A DNA stretch of 64,000 nucleotides from Clitopilus passeckerianus (taxonomy: Eukaryota; Basidiomycota; Agaricomycetes; Agaricales; Entolomataceae). Positions 22,996-34,545 of this stretch are shown piece by piece; the first letter of the stretch is position 1, and the number at the start of each line of letters is the position of its first letter. The position numbers were made by a program, and so were the translations under genes. Location: positions 248,001 to 312,000 of the forward strand of contig CALYLX010000139.1 in the NCBI GenBank assembly GCA_944990035.1, given 5' to 3'. Below the pieces are notes generated by a model. The model saw nothing but the letters and a program-made list of their open reading frames with translations. It had not been told where the DNA came from and ran no database searches.

Positions 22996-24417
22996 ATGCT
23001 CCTCGTCGTCCCCTCACCCTCGCGCTGGCGTCTTTTACGGCCACTCCTAGCAGCTTCCTTACTATTCTCGTTCTTCGTCTCGTATCTGTTCTTTAAATCA
23101 CGGCCTTCTTATGAGCTCTATCGGAACTTGTTTGATAAGGAGCTGGAGGAGAGTAGAAGAATAGTGAGGGAGGATGGTGGAGCTGGGAAGAAGTATGTAT
23201 TGTTCCGCCAGTTGCAAGGAGCAGGGTTCAATAACCAGGTATGTTGACGTCCTTCTCTGTGAATAATTTCGAGGCTGACTTGCGCTTTAGGCTCAAGAGG
23301 TACTCCTCTTTCACCACCTGGCATTGGAAACAGGACGGCTCTATGTCTATCAGCCAATCGTTTGGCGGCCCAGAGGAGCACACGCTCTCGTGCCCCTGTC
23401 AGCCTTCATGACAGGCGTTACCCGCGGGGGCGTCAATGCTGCCGTATTTGCAGAGGCATGTCCTTCTGCAGAGGTCAAACACGTCTCTTTACGTGTGAAT
23501 CATGAAGATTTGTGGAGCCATGCGAAAGAGGTCCTAGGTGGACCTGAGAAATGTATTATTGTTGATGATTGGATATTCAACTGGAAGTATGTTTTTCTCA
23601 TGGTTTTTCCGCGGAAACAACAAGTTTAAGACGCGTGTCTCCTTAGCTTTCTAGAATCTCCAGCTTTGCATGATATATGGCCTTCCTTCAAGAGTTATCT
23701 GGGTCAACATTTTGAATGGAGTGACCGGATCGACATGATTACTGGGAGGGCGCAGCATGAACTCAAGCTCAAGCAAAATAAATTTCACGCGGAAGGGGAG
23801 CCATATATTGCTCTTCACCTTCGTCGAGGTACGCCATTTCATTTTCTGGCATTTTGCGTGGTTGGCTGACCGCCATTTGTTGCACTACAGGCGATTTCGA
23901 AGGCCACTGTTATGACTTAGCTTCATCCGGCTCGGGATTCACCACCTGGGCCACGCTCCCTGTTCTACAACCACGCTCTATATTCCCACCTGCCCTCAAC
24001 GTTCACAACCAATCGTCGATTCTGGAACACTGCTACCCGCAACTGCAACGTATCATGGCCGCAATTGACGCACAAGTCCGGGTCCAGCCTCATCTCCGAA
24101 CAATCCACGTCCTACACGATGGGGCTTGGGACCATCCTCTCGTCTACGCCCAGCACTACCAACTTCAGTCCATGCTCAAAGACGCTGCTCGAGCTAAGAA
24201 AGAAGCATGGAAAGGTGGTCCTATGAAAAGAGTGACCCATTCGGGACAAGTGCCTATCGGGTGGGGTGAGCAGGATTTCAGTGTCATGGTGGATGTTGAG
24301 CTCGCGAGGAGGGCGGAGGTGTTTATAGGGAATGGGTATTCGAGTTTGAGTACTCAGGTTGTGGCTTTGAGGCTAGGTGCGGATAATGGGAAGGTGGAGG
24401 ATATCACGTTGTATTAG
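22996..24417 (+). CDS. O-fucosyltransferase-family (GDP-fucose binding fold) type II membrane protein
   Basis: Exons are 22996-23238, 23291-23586, 23647-23828 and 23891-24417; all junctions keep the frame (415 residues). A basic start (RWRLLRP) and a 15-20 residue hydrophobic helix (LLAASLLFSFFVSYLFF) make a signal anchor, so the catalytic part should face the Golgi or ER lumen. The core shows the peptide-O-fucosyltransferase pattern: LQGAGFNNQ near the N-terminus, HLRRGDF with the motif split by the third intron, and GNGYSSLSTQVVALRL near the C-terminus. Related mushroom proteins are often annotated as hypothetical. Use of GDP-fucose and the acceptor are inferred from the fold; other sugar donors are possible. 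Confidence 0.8.
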
Positions 24418-24733
24418 GGCTGAGGTTGTACGAGGATTGAATCTGTAATATTTGATAGTAATTGTTGTAATGTACTGTCATTCTACTGCTGCTACTTTTC
24501 TATGGGTCATTGACTGTTTGTTTCAAGAATAGCGCCGATCAAGTCGCGGTCGTCGTCCGCGACGATGAGCACGGTTTGTTCGTGTTATTCCCGGTGACTC
24601 CTTCTGACCTTTGACCATGCCCTGGCCGGTCAGCGTGCCCCGTTCCGAGTCCTAGAGTTAGCAATGCGTAGATTCAGCGGCTGCGACGGGCCCATATTCA
24701 TTTCCGCTGTCGTCCTGAATGGGACCATCACCC

Positions 24734-24740
24734 TATAAAG
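24734..24740 (+). promoter_or_regulatory. TATA box (TATAAAG)
   Basis: TATAAAG lies 150 bp ahead of the start codon at 24890 in an otherwise GC-richer stretch. The most likely transcription start is about 30 bp further down. Confidence 0.5.
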
Positions 24741-24889
24741 GCTGGACACCTGCAGGATCTAATTGTGACTCAATCCCGGCTTAAACCTCAAGTTTCAAGC
24801 TCGAGCTTTTAGCTTCATTGTAGCCGCCTTTGGACGCTGCTCGGTTCACGGGATCTACCCAAGAAACCTCCTACGCCCACCCATCGAAC

Positions 24890-26566
24890 ATGTCCAACAA
24901 TAACGACCAACCGCCTGCAACTCAACTTCAAGCCACAGAACCAACGACAAGCGAGCACCCACCCCCATCCTACGCATCTCACGACTCCCCAGCACCTCCT
25001 ACACTCCGAGAAACAGAGGTAGAAGGTCTAGATGGCATCCTTGCAATCGGTCCTTATTCCGGCGACGCAGTCAGGATGATGGCAGGCGTGAAAGAGTTCG
25101 CAGTGAAGAGTATCGCACTCGACGGGCTGTTTGAGAGGGTGAAGAGCGATTTGAAGATGTTGCAGGATACAGTTTCTGCAGAGGAGGGTAGGGTGAAGGT
25201 TCCGGAACTTGCTGGGGAGCAGCAGCGATGGAAAGAATTGGAGCAGGAGCGGGAAAACGTGTTAAGTGAGGGAGGAAGGCTCGTTGAGGCTGCTGGTGCT
25301 ATGCAAAAGGTACTGGGTGCTGTTTTCTATGGTGGTTGAGGGTGTGCTTGTGCTAACATAGATGTGCTTTTCAGCGGTATGTCGACTTGCTGTGGGAGAC
25401 GAGGTATCTGGCTACGAAGGTCGAAGCGCACCTCCTTGATTTCGTGAACACGGTCTTGCCATGCGTGGTGGACTATACAGCTAATGAGGATGAGAGGCAC
25501 GTCGATCTGAGGGCGTTCATAAGGGTTCGTTTGACTGTGTTTCTGGCATGTTCACTGGTGCTAACTGGCGCATATATTACTTCAATAGAGGCCTAAACCT
25601 CCCTTCACATCTCCCGAAGGCCAAAACCCGGTCCAGGCGTTCTTGAGGCTTGAGCAAGATCTCAAGGCGTTCCTCAATGAGACGATCATATTTGCCATCA
25701 ATTATCATCAAAATGTGGACAACAGGAATGAGGTCTCAATTGCGTTGAAGGATAGTCTGGGAAAGCAGAGCAAAGAGTAGGTGTTCTTTGTATATGAGCT
25801 CAACAGATCGCTAACTCGTTGGTTTCCAGCTGCCAGGACATCGTAGGTCGTTCTCTTCTCATATTACACCTCCAAGCTCAACTTCACCCTCAAAGCTTAC
25901 GAAGACGCCTGCCAAGATTGGTCTGACTCTGGGAGCGACGGCAGTCGGTGCAATCACCGCTCTTCCCGTTCCCATTGCATCCGCTGGTATTGCTGTAAGT
26001 TAAGACTTTCAGCCGTATATTTTCACCTATTCAAGCATATGTTCCTTTGTTCATAGGCTGCAGGTTTGGGCGTCGCTGTTGCTGAAACCGTCAAGATTGC
26101 AGCCAACATCAAGAAGATTCTTGGTATGTCATACCCTTGATCATTTTCACTGCTCCTCACCTCCATACGCTCGTAATTCTAGATGTCAATAAGCAACAGA
26201 AGTCACTTGTAGATTTACACCAACTGGCCAAGTCCGTGGAACGTGTCAGCGGAATCAAGACCAGGCTTATAGACGAGTCTGGACGAGTACCGAACTTGTC
26301 GCAGCTTTCACAGTCGATCCTGAAATTATGGGATATGGCTGCTGAAGATGCAGCCTGGCTGGATGGACGTGATTTGGAGGATATCATTCACGATGAGGTT
26401 TGTGCATTATCACCTTCCAGATTTGCTCCCAGTTCTGACGACCTTGCTGTAGGACCTCCTTTTACGGATCGAGAATATCACCATCACGTACAAGGCATAC
26501 ACTTCGGCTCTTAAGGAGTTTGCCACTACCGTCAGCAGTGCGGGCGTTTTCGTCGGAAGGCGGTAG
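24890..26566 (+). CDS. Helical protein with central hydrophobic hairpin, ClyA/HBL-like layout
   Basis: Seven exons (24890-25309, 25375-25524, 25589-25776, 25847-25994, 26057-26123, 26183-26397, 26453-26566) join in frame to give 433 residues. Residues 1-45 are disordered and rich in Pro, Thr and Ser. Long amphipathic helices follow to about residue 250, then a Ser/Thr/Pro linker. About 40 residues of Ala/Gly/Val-rich hydrophobic sequence come next (GATAVGAITALPVPIASAGI, then AAGLGVAVAE), and two or three more helices end the protein. There is no signal peptide. Long helices around an Ala/Gly hairpin are the layout of alpha-helical pore-forming proteins of the ClyA/Hbl group, and similar proteins occur in mushrooms. 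Sequence identity to those cannot be judged here, so the pore-forming role is only a hypothesis. The gene has a good TATA box, so it may be regulated. Confidence 0.62.
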
Positions 26567-27463
26567 ATGAGGGATTCCCGAGGGTGTCATCGGTGGAATG
26601 GGCAATAATTTCCGAGTCCGGGAGCGCAATTTCTTGATCTACTTTATGTCAACTAACGTTATCTGCAATGCTGATTTGTTCGCCATATGCTATCTCCGGG
26701 GGCAGTTTAATGCCTCTCAGGGCTTAGGTGGCCTCGACCATTCCCGTATGGGTTATGACATTGATCAGCCTTGGACCAAGTGCAATGCTACTGTATCGCA
26801 GCCAGAGACATTCAATCAAGAATCCCGTCACTGCTGCTATCAAACGGTGCCAACGCTCACCGCTGGTTCTGACCTCTGACTTCTAAGCTTCCGGCTCAAA
26901 AATATCATAGTTCAAATTCGTGCCCAACATAAGCACCCCGCTCAATTCCACTTCCCAAAAGTCACCAGTCAGCCGTCTTAGACCTGTTTCGTACTCGCAA
27001 GCTTCCATACCCGCCACACTCTAGCGTAAGTTTACCGCCTCTTCGCAATTTGTCAACCTCCGACCAAATCGTGCTTCTAGATTCTCGTCGGATTATACGA
27101 TTCCTGTCAACATGGAGTTTTCTTGAGTTCCGCAGCCATCCAAAGGCGATCTCCAAAGATATTGGCCTCGATCGCCCTCAAACTTCTGAAAATTTCTGAA
27201 TTGGTTCCTGTGGCCCGCTCAGGACCCACCGACAAACACATGCTGGCTGAGGGAATGGGACGCTTATCGAGCTGGAGGTTGCCGCCTCGGTTGTCAGGGA
27301 AGCTTCGCGGTTTGGAGTTTGCGAGCTGGAAAGGGGAGAGATCGAGACAGATCGACCGCCAGAGAGCCGAGCAATGCCAGCATTTCAATGTTAGGCTTCG
27401 GTAAAGCGCCTGCTAGTCTAAAGTCTAAACGAAGGGGCGATCCTTACTTGCCAAGCAGATGGG
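26567..27463. other. Intergenic, no gene seen
   Basis: About 0.9 kb with only short, unconnected open frames on both strands (around 26600-26880 and 27107-27404). None shows a motif, signal peptide or plausible splicing. Confidence 0.4.
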
Positions 27464-27471
27464 TATATAAG
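27464..27471 (+). promoter_or_regulatory. TATA box (TATATAAG)
   Basis: A strong TATATAAG is followed by pyrimidine-rich sequence and an ATG at 27571, about 100 bp downstream. It fits the promoter of the DUF6534-like gene. Confidence 0.55.
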
Positions 27472-27570
27472 GTCCAAGGTGGGTAGATTCTTGGCGTATA
27501 CATCCTGCTTCCTTCTCAAATAGTTTCATCAACCCTCTTTTTGCATTTCTTTCAGTTTATAGCGAAGAAG

Positions 27571-29364
27571 ATGAACTTGAAGATGAACATTAATGGTCAT
27601 GACATGGAGGACTTTGTTGGAGTATCCTCGACCGCAGATGGGCTTTTCATCAGTGAGTTCTCGACTGGCTATGATTTGTTGGTTTGGCGAGCTGACATGG
27701 CAGTAAGGTTGCTTTCTGGGTACAATGTACGACCGTCGTGCTTCTATCAGTTCAAGTCACTCAGAAACAGTGTCGATAGTGTATTGGGTATCACGATTGT
27801 TCAAACCTGGAATTACTTCCGCCGTAACAAGGACGGCTGGATGATGCACTCATTTGTATGCATCTTCGACTTCGTTTACCCTCTGCCTTGACCTTGGTTT
27901 TAATTGACGTTATAAATTATGCAGGTTGTTTCCATAGTGTGGGTTCTCCGATTCCAGTACAAGTGAGCCCTCAACCGAATTCGTCTCCTAGGTCGCTGGA
28001 CGTCACCGAAAGTATCTCGACCATCATCGCTCTGCATAGTTATCTAGTTCGCTAAAATTTCCAAATCATTCTTGATAATTCTGCTGATACTTTTTGTCTA
28101 GGTTAAGCACTTCGGGGATCACAAGTACCTGGGTACTTTTCACCCGTGAGTCTCGATAAGAAAGGGAGATTCTTGCAATTGACTTTATGTCAGGCTTGTC
28201 CCTGCCGGGTTCTTATGCACAGTTATCGTATTCTTTTTGTGAGATTCTTACTGGGCTACCATTGAGTCCTCGCACTGACTATCGAGCAGAACACACATGT
28301 TTTTCGCGAAAAGGATTTATTCTGGTCAGTCTTTTGCCCACGCCGCCATCTTTTTCGGTCACTGATCTCTCACTTTATAGTATGCCGAAGGAAATGGCTT
28401 TTCGTTCTCAATGTAAGTGACGCTAAGTTCGTGGGCTTCTCCCATATTGACGGTCGCACCGACAGGTGAGCCTGAGCGTGATAATGTTCGGTAAGTGTAC
28501 CCAAGGCGATCACTAGCATTGGGCTGACGATGGTACAGGTTTCGGGTTGGGTAAGCTAGTCTGCGCCCGCTGGTCATGACTCGAGCTGACCTGGACGATA
28601 AGCTGCAAGCGCAAGTCCCTGGTTTCCAGTCCTCCTCAGAAATCACTCGGAACCTAGTGTATGCCCGTGCCTTTTCCCAAGCATGTCGTCGGCCTGACGA
28701 TCGTCCCAGTTTGCCCTCACAATCTTCCACTCCCTCGCGGGAACACTCGATATTATCGTCACAGTGGCATTAACAATGTCCTTATCGGATATCCGCCTAT
28801 CTGCCAAGAAATTCCAGGCTGGGTAGGTTTCTACCACTATGACAGGAAATATTCAGATACTGACTAGCCTCTGCAGGAGCACAAAGGACTTACTCCACCA
28901 AGTTCTTGTATACACAGTTACGAGAGGCATTGTGATGACTGTTGCACAAGCTACACATATCACAATGTTCCTCGTAAAACCACAAGACTTCTTGTTCTGG
29001 TATGCCTCAGCCGGCCGTCATGTCGCACTTTGTTGAATGCATTCTCCCAGGACATCAACCCATTTTCTCATCAGCAAGCTATATGTTGTAACTACGCGTA
29101 TGTTGTCGCTGTTCTTTACTCATATCAAGGAGCTCACAGAGGGGTCGCTATTTTCAGTCGTTACGTGAGATTCTTGTTCCATGTCTCTCTCTGGACTCTT
29201 CCTCAAGAGCCTTGTTTCGCAGCCTTAATTCCCGTCGCAACTCCCAGAGAAGCGAAGAAGCCTCAGCCGCAAAAGAAGAAATAATATCAATGAGGTTTGC
29301 TCATCGCGATTCAGTCGACGAAGATGACGACTCAGAGCTGGAGAAGGCAAGCCTGAGAGCGTGA
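27571..29364 (+). CDS. DUF6534-like multispanning membrane protein with about ten short introns
   Basis: Very short exons splice into a recognisable mushroom membrane-protein family. Pieces in order are: GITIVQTWNYFRRNKDGW (about 27786-27845); VVSIVWVLRF; LDVTESISTIIALHSYL with VKHFGDHKYLGTFHP; PAGFLCTVIVFFL joined to THMFFAKRIYS and then CRRKWLFVLN; a FGFGLAQ turn; TIFHSLAGTLDIIVTVALTM; STKDLLHQVLVYTVTRGI; FLVKPQDFLFW; STHFLISKLYV; and a cytosolic tail LNSRRNSQRSEEAS ending in an acidic segment at 29362-29364. The Q-T-x-x-Y-F, F-F-A-K-R-I-Y, S-K-L-Y-V and L-N-S-R-R motifs and about seven helices fit DUF6534. The first exon and the junction before LNSRR are not solved, so a defect there is possible. 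Function is unknown; the location should be a membrane. Confidence 0.6.
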
Positions 29365-29831
29365 GTTGACTAGTCAAATATTTTCAGGCCGGCTCGACAT
29401 TGACTAATGTACCTAGCATCCAATCTGCGCCTGCTTTCGTGTGATTACACGCCTGCTCTCGGAAACTCGCATCAGAAAGAACTATAGCCAGAGTAATCGG
29501 TTACTAGCAGAGTTTCGCTCAACATTATCCCGTCCAAAAACCAGGAGGCTTCCGAGAACGTCGTATGATCTAACTGTATTCTCAGATCCCTGGACGTGTA
29601 TAACAGTTTATAAAGGTTGCAATAATAATAAATATAGTCTGTATTCCGGCCTCATCTGCCTCTATGTATTTCAATGATCAGCTTCTTCTGTCTTAGCCCC
29701 AACGTCCTCAGCCTTCGTCTTTTGAGCTGTCTGAATCATGGCGTACCCTCAAACCCTGCCTTTCATGCAACATCTTCTCAAAGGTCGCCCATGGCCTATC
29801 TCCCGGAAAACTGGGAGGAGTACTATCCACC

Positions 29832-29880
29832 CTCTTACAGCTAAACAGGGGTGCATGGTGGTTCAGAGTCAAGGTCAACC
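29832..29880 (-). pseudogene. Relic of an F-box-like promoter and first codons
   Basis: On the minus strand this segment reads M-H-P-C-L-A-V-R after an upstream stretch. Both parts match the intact gene at 30029-31705 (M-Y-P-C-L-A-V-R, start at 31705) at roughly 80 percent of about 48 positions. After the eighth codon the similarity stops. It is therefore a truncated copy of the 5' end of a sibling gene lying just downstream of that gene. The remaining intergenic sequence from 29365 to 30028 shows nothing else. Confidence 0.55.
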
Positions 29881-30028
29881 CAGGTCCATCAAAATCTACA
29901 ATGATCTACATCAGGTCACGGAAGGGGCCTATACACGATCGTTGACCCCGTAATAGTGCAAACGCCGATATTGACCTAAATCCTCTACCTATCTTGGCTG
30001 AGGTATATGTCCTTGATCTGAATAATCT

Positions 30029-31705
30029 TCATCCCAGGAGGCTTCTCCCTTCGCCATCAAAACCTTCCCGCAGATACTGCCTTTCGTAGAACATGTCTTG
30101 TAACTTCATCCAGGATATGTATTGGTTCGCATGGGGAGTATAAACACTTTGTACTCTCTCCAAATTGGGGAACATCGTCATCAGACAGTCAACGATTCCT
30201 TCGACATCCTCCGGATCATCAGCAGAGAACCGGGTTTCGCCATCTCCAAACTTAGTTATCTGTGTGTTTATTGCGCCTTCGGGTACCAAGCGAATGTCAA
30301 ACACCTCTAAGATTGCAGGCATCTGGATTTCTTTCAGCCGAGGAGAGTTCTCCAACAATGGGAGGAAGCCGATGAGGGTGATAGTGGGTGCAGATTTTCC
30401 CCAATCGATTATGAGAGATTGTAGCCCCGTCCATGATTTTGATATAGAGTGCAGGGTTCTTTCTGAGGGCGGAGGGACTCCCGTTGGGAGAGAAATGAAC
30501 AGATTGAGATTTTCAATGTGAACTAGTGACGCCAGCATCTCGACGAGCTTCTCCTCCTCGTAACTGGAGGGAGCGCAAAGACGCAGTCAATGATAGGCGA
30601 GACCTTAACACTTCTACGACTTGGTTGGGTGTTGCACCAATATGTAGAAATTGGGGTTTGATGATGAGGCGAGTCAGCTGCGTGCGGCCTGTGCAGATAG
30701 ATTGAAGCAGGGAGGCCGAGCGATCCCAGAAAAAGGATGTTTTGATCATGAGGAGCTGAAGTTTCGGAAATGCGTCCTCCTTGAAATGATACTGCACATA
30801 CGGGAGGAGCCATTCGGGGGTTCTGTTTTGCTGTTCTTCCTCTCGAAACGCCGGCTGAAAATCCCAGATCTCCAAGGATGGTGAGAAAGCCAACGCTTCT
30901 ACGGTGAGGGGCCCGGGAGCCATGCCTTCACATGTGAAAATACGTAGCTTTGGTGAAGACGATATTGCCTTCGAAATCACGAAATCCACCTTTCTGAGCT
31001 CGTCCAAATCAAAGCGATCAACGAGGTCAACAGACCCGCTTGACCCGTTTTCCACAAAGGTCAACTCTAGTCTATCTAGCCCACAACGTTGCTGAACAAT
31101 CAGGCTAAGGATATCCTCCAACCTCCGAGCTTGCTTGGTATTGGGTATGCAGTAAACCATGAGGTTTACCACGGAGGGAGAAATGAGCATGTGGACGAAT
31201 GGTTCCAACCCTGGAGTTGCTAGCTCGACCGCCAGTTGTCTCAAGCCTGGGAACATTGGGCCTTGCAAAGCCATATGCAGGCGCTTGAGAAATCTGTGGG
31301 CGTTGGCAGTTCGAGTCGTGTTGCCAACTCTATCGTAGATCGATCTTATTCTGTGACGGTAGTATTCGAAGCGAGTTAGATGATGCTGGTTTGGTTCGGT
31401 GGGGAAGGCCGGGAGGTCATTTGGGTAGGTGGCCACAGGTCTATCCACCACCTTAGAGCAGTCTGCAAATAGACATTGGAGGATTGGAACCAGGGTAATT
31501 GTTTCAGTCCCCCAAATCGAATCCATAGCAATATCTATATCAAATGAGCTGAATAGGTGGAATCTCCGAGAAGGCAGATTCATGGCTGACCGCAAACATC
31601 TCTACACGTCAGGGCAAAATTAAGCACAGTCTGTTGCCCAGACTTGGCGACGAGAGTACGGCATATCAAGTCGACGATGTCTCTTACAGCAAGGCAGGGG
31701 TACAT
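30029..31705 (-). CDS. F-box-like/LRR protein (intact, 3 exons)
   Basis: Exons are 31591-31705, 30604-31534 and 30029-30563 (526 residues). Exon 1 gives MYPCLAVRDIVDLICRTL and LNFALTCRDVCG with the family's phase-1 donor. Exon 2 opens with D-I-A-M-D-S-I-W-G-T and continues into HHLTRFEYYRHRIRSIYD and leucine-rich strands (LRQLAVELAT, LDRLELTFVE, LRIFTCEGMA). The last 39 nt intron (GTCTCG...CTCCAG) links to YEEEKLVEMLASLVHIENLN and a C-terminal part ending about residue 526. Compared with the genes at 9018 and 11557, its second intron has been lost and a late intron gained. It is the closest intact relative of the pseudogene at 14433. It probably acts as a substrate receptor of an SCF ubiquitin ligase. 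Confidence 0.8.
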
Positions 31706-31976
31706 GACGGTTCAGAGTCAGAATCAACTTCAAGGTCGGCGCAAATGAATTCGTTGTGTGGGACCCATCAAAACGCAGCGTCACCTCATGCAATATTACG
31801 TGGGCCTTGAAGCGAGGTTTCAAAGAGATGAAGAAAACATGCCATTGTAAGATAGCTACGTAGTAATGTAAGTCTCATGAATTATACAACAGAAATTGCC
31901 AGCGGTATGAACAACTTGATCATTTTATGCATGTCACGTCCTAAGAGTCATCATCATCATCTAATCCTCAATCCAT

Positions 31977-34545
31977 CTAGTCAACATCCATCTCCGAAGG
32001 ACCCTTGCTTGGGTCTGGTGTCTGCGTCTTCTCGGGGTTGGGTGTCTCCGTCTTGCTCTTCGGCGTCTCGGTACCAGGCGTGGGCAGCACAGGTGGCTTG
32101 GGCTTAGGCTTGGTGAGAATCGGGACGGCGAAGTAAATAAGCTCATCCCTCTTCTTCCCAATCTCAGCACTGGTAAGAACAGGATCGACGTTCTTCGGGC
32201 GCTCAGACTGCTTGACAATCTGGTCCTCGAGCCACTTCTGGATAGTAGCAGCCTTCTCGATGACGCTCTGCTTGTCCTTGTCGTCGATATGTGCGAACTT
32301 CTCCTCGCCGGAGGAGGCTTGGGCCATGTAGTTGTTGATAGTCTCGCGGAGGGCGGCGATGGCCTTCTGTCGCTCGTCGGTTTCCTTGTAGCGGAAGGAA
32401 ATTGGGTCGCCGATCTTCTTCAGATCGTCAAGGCGTGCGACATAGGCAGACTTGGTGGAATCTTCGCCGTCGTCAGAGTAGAGCCAGTCCTCGGCCTCTT
32501 GGAGACCCTTGAGCAGAGTCTCCTTCTCCGAAGCCTGGACGAAGGTAGCATATCGGCCGTCGAGCTTGCCACGCATATCATAGACATACTCCTCAAGAGC
32601 ATTCTTACGATCCTACAGAAATATGAATTAGCCTTTCACGCTCTCCATCTTTGCCGTGAGATGCCTTACCTCAGTATCCATGACGAGCTTATCAGCTGCA
32701 TGCATCTGGTTCTCCTGCTCCCTCAGCTGCTCTAGAACGGTCTTGTCCAAGGAAGAGTTGGTAGCGATCCAAGGAATCTCCTTCTTCTTGACGACCTTCT
32801 TCTTCTTCGGGGGTGCAGGAGCTTCACCCTCGACATCCATAGGAGCAGGCTCCTCCTTCTCCTCGACCTCCTCAACGTAGGCCGACTCGAATGACATGAT
32901 GCCGTGGAGGTTCAGCCTAGCCTTGACCTTGACGGAAGGAATGTCGCCCTTCTCATCAGCGGGCACCGACTTAGCAGTGAACTTGCCAATGAAAGACTGG
33001 ACGCCCTTAGGCAGGTTCTCCGGCTCAGCATACACAGCCTCGATATCGAAGGTCTCCTTGCGGTAGAAAGTAAGGACCTTAGTCGAGGGGATAGCGTTGC
33101 CCTTGGGGAAGACGAGAAGCTCGGTATCATCGTCAGGGTCGGTAGGGACAATAGGCCATTGGACCTTGATGGGGTAGGGTGTGATATCATGAACGGCGAA
33201 TTCACGAACGCGGAAAATGGGGGAAAGTTGGGCGCAGGCGAAGGTGGCACCACGTGCGATGGCTTCGTCTTGGTTGAGGGTGGTAGAGAGGATCTTGCCC
33301 GGGAAGGCTTCGAGAATCTTTTGGCGGACGGCGGGGATACGGGTGGAACCACCGACGAGCTCGATAGCGTCGATCTGGTCGAGGGTGAGGCCAGATTCGG
33401 CAATGGCGCGCTCGAGGGGAGCAGGGATGCGATCGAGGACGTGAGCAATCAGCTCCTCGTACTTCTCACGTGTAAGGGTGGAGGAAGCATCAACGTCATT
33501 CATGATGTTCTCGACGCTGAGAGGGGCTTCGGAGTTAGCGGAGAGGATCTTCTTGAGCTTCTCACATCCGCCAGTGAGTCGGAAGACAGCCTTGGGGTTG
33601 TTCATGATGTCGATCTTGTACTTAGCGTTGAACTCCGTTGCGAAGTACTGAACAAGGGCATAATCGATATCACGTCCACCAAGGTTGTGGTCAAAGTCAA
33701 CTGCTTTCACAGTGAGCTGACCTTTGGAGAACGCTACGATGGAAACCGTGAGGGCGGTGTGACCAACATCGACAAAGGCGATATGTCGTGGGGTTTCACC
33801 GACTTCAGGGAGATCGGATTTCGTGATACCCCAGCCAAGAGCAGTTGCAGTGGTATCGTTGATAAGACGCAGAGCATTGAGGCCAGCGATGGAGGCGGCA
33901 TCTTGGAGTGCCCTCCTCTGAACATCAGTGTACCAGGCTGGCACGGCGATGACGATGTCCCGAACATCAGCCTTGATCTCAGCAGCGGTGATATCACGAA
34001 GCTTTCCAAAGTACATGCCGACCAGTTGTGTTGCAGAGAACTTTTGCCTCTCGCCGGCATAGTTGACCTAGAATAACAGCGATCAATACACAGGGACTTT
34101 TGCAGTTTATTTCGGTCAGCCTTACCTCCACACCGACAGTTCCATCCACGTCAATCAGAGACGCGTTGATGTACTGCTTCTCGATCTCCTGGACCTCAGT
34201 ATCGTTCAAAGATCGACCAATAAGGCGTTTTAGCGATCCTATCGTGTTCTTGTAGTTGGAGGTTTCTTGTGTCTTTGCAGACTCTCCAATCGAGCGTTGT
34301 TTCGGGCCAAATCCAACCAGTGATCTGGGAGATTCAAGTCAGCATCACTTCCGCATAGTACTATGGGTTCAAACGCACGGTGTCGTTCGGTTCGATACCT
34401 CGTTGGCGATGATATCAATACCACGATGTCTTGCGACACCGATCTGTAAATTGTACACCAATTAGCATGGTAATGGAGGCTGAGAGGGGCATCGAGCACG
34501 TACCAAGCTAGCAAGAGACCCAAAATCGATACCAACGACGGCCAT
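31977..34545 (-). CDS. Hsp110/Sse1-type chaperone (Hsp70 nucleotide exchange factor)
   Basis: Hsp110 proteins act in the cytosol as nucleotide exchange factors and holdases for Hsp70. The N-terminal exons give MAVVGIDFGSLASL, then IGVARHRGIDII and EVSNRTTP, spliced to SLVGFGPKQRSIGESAKTQ. The ATPase domain follows with RLINDTTATALGWGI, HIAFVDVGHTALTVSIV, DHNLGGRDIDY and ELVGGSTRIPAVRQ. The substrate-binding part contains a basic/acidic insertion (APPKKKKVVKKKE) typical of Hsp110 rather than Hsp70. The C-terminal helical domain ends in a Thr/Pro/Lys-rich tail and PSEMDVD. Five exons give about 770 residues, the normal size. A 390-codon open frame on the opposite strand is a composition shadow. 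I see no perfect heat-shock element in the 457 bp upstream. Confidence 0.92.

Noticed and set aside
29832..31728. Imperfect direct repeats flanking the F-box-like gene as transposon ends
   Set aside because: Both copies coincide with the promoter and first codons of the F-box-like family, so they are gene duplicates and not terminal repeats; there is no target-site duplication.
32904..34076. 390-codon open frame on the plus strand opposite the Hsp110 gene
   Set aside because: It lies fully antisense to highly conserved chaperone exons, has no family features, and its openness follows from the codon bias of the minus-strand gene.
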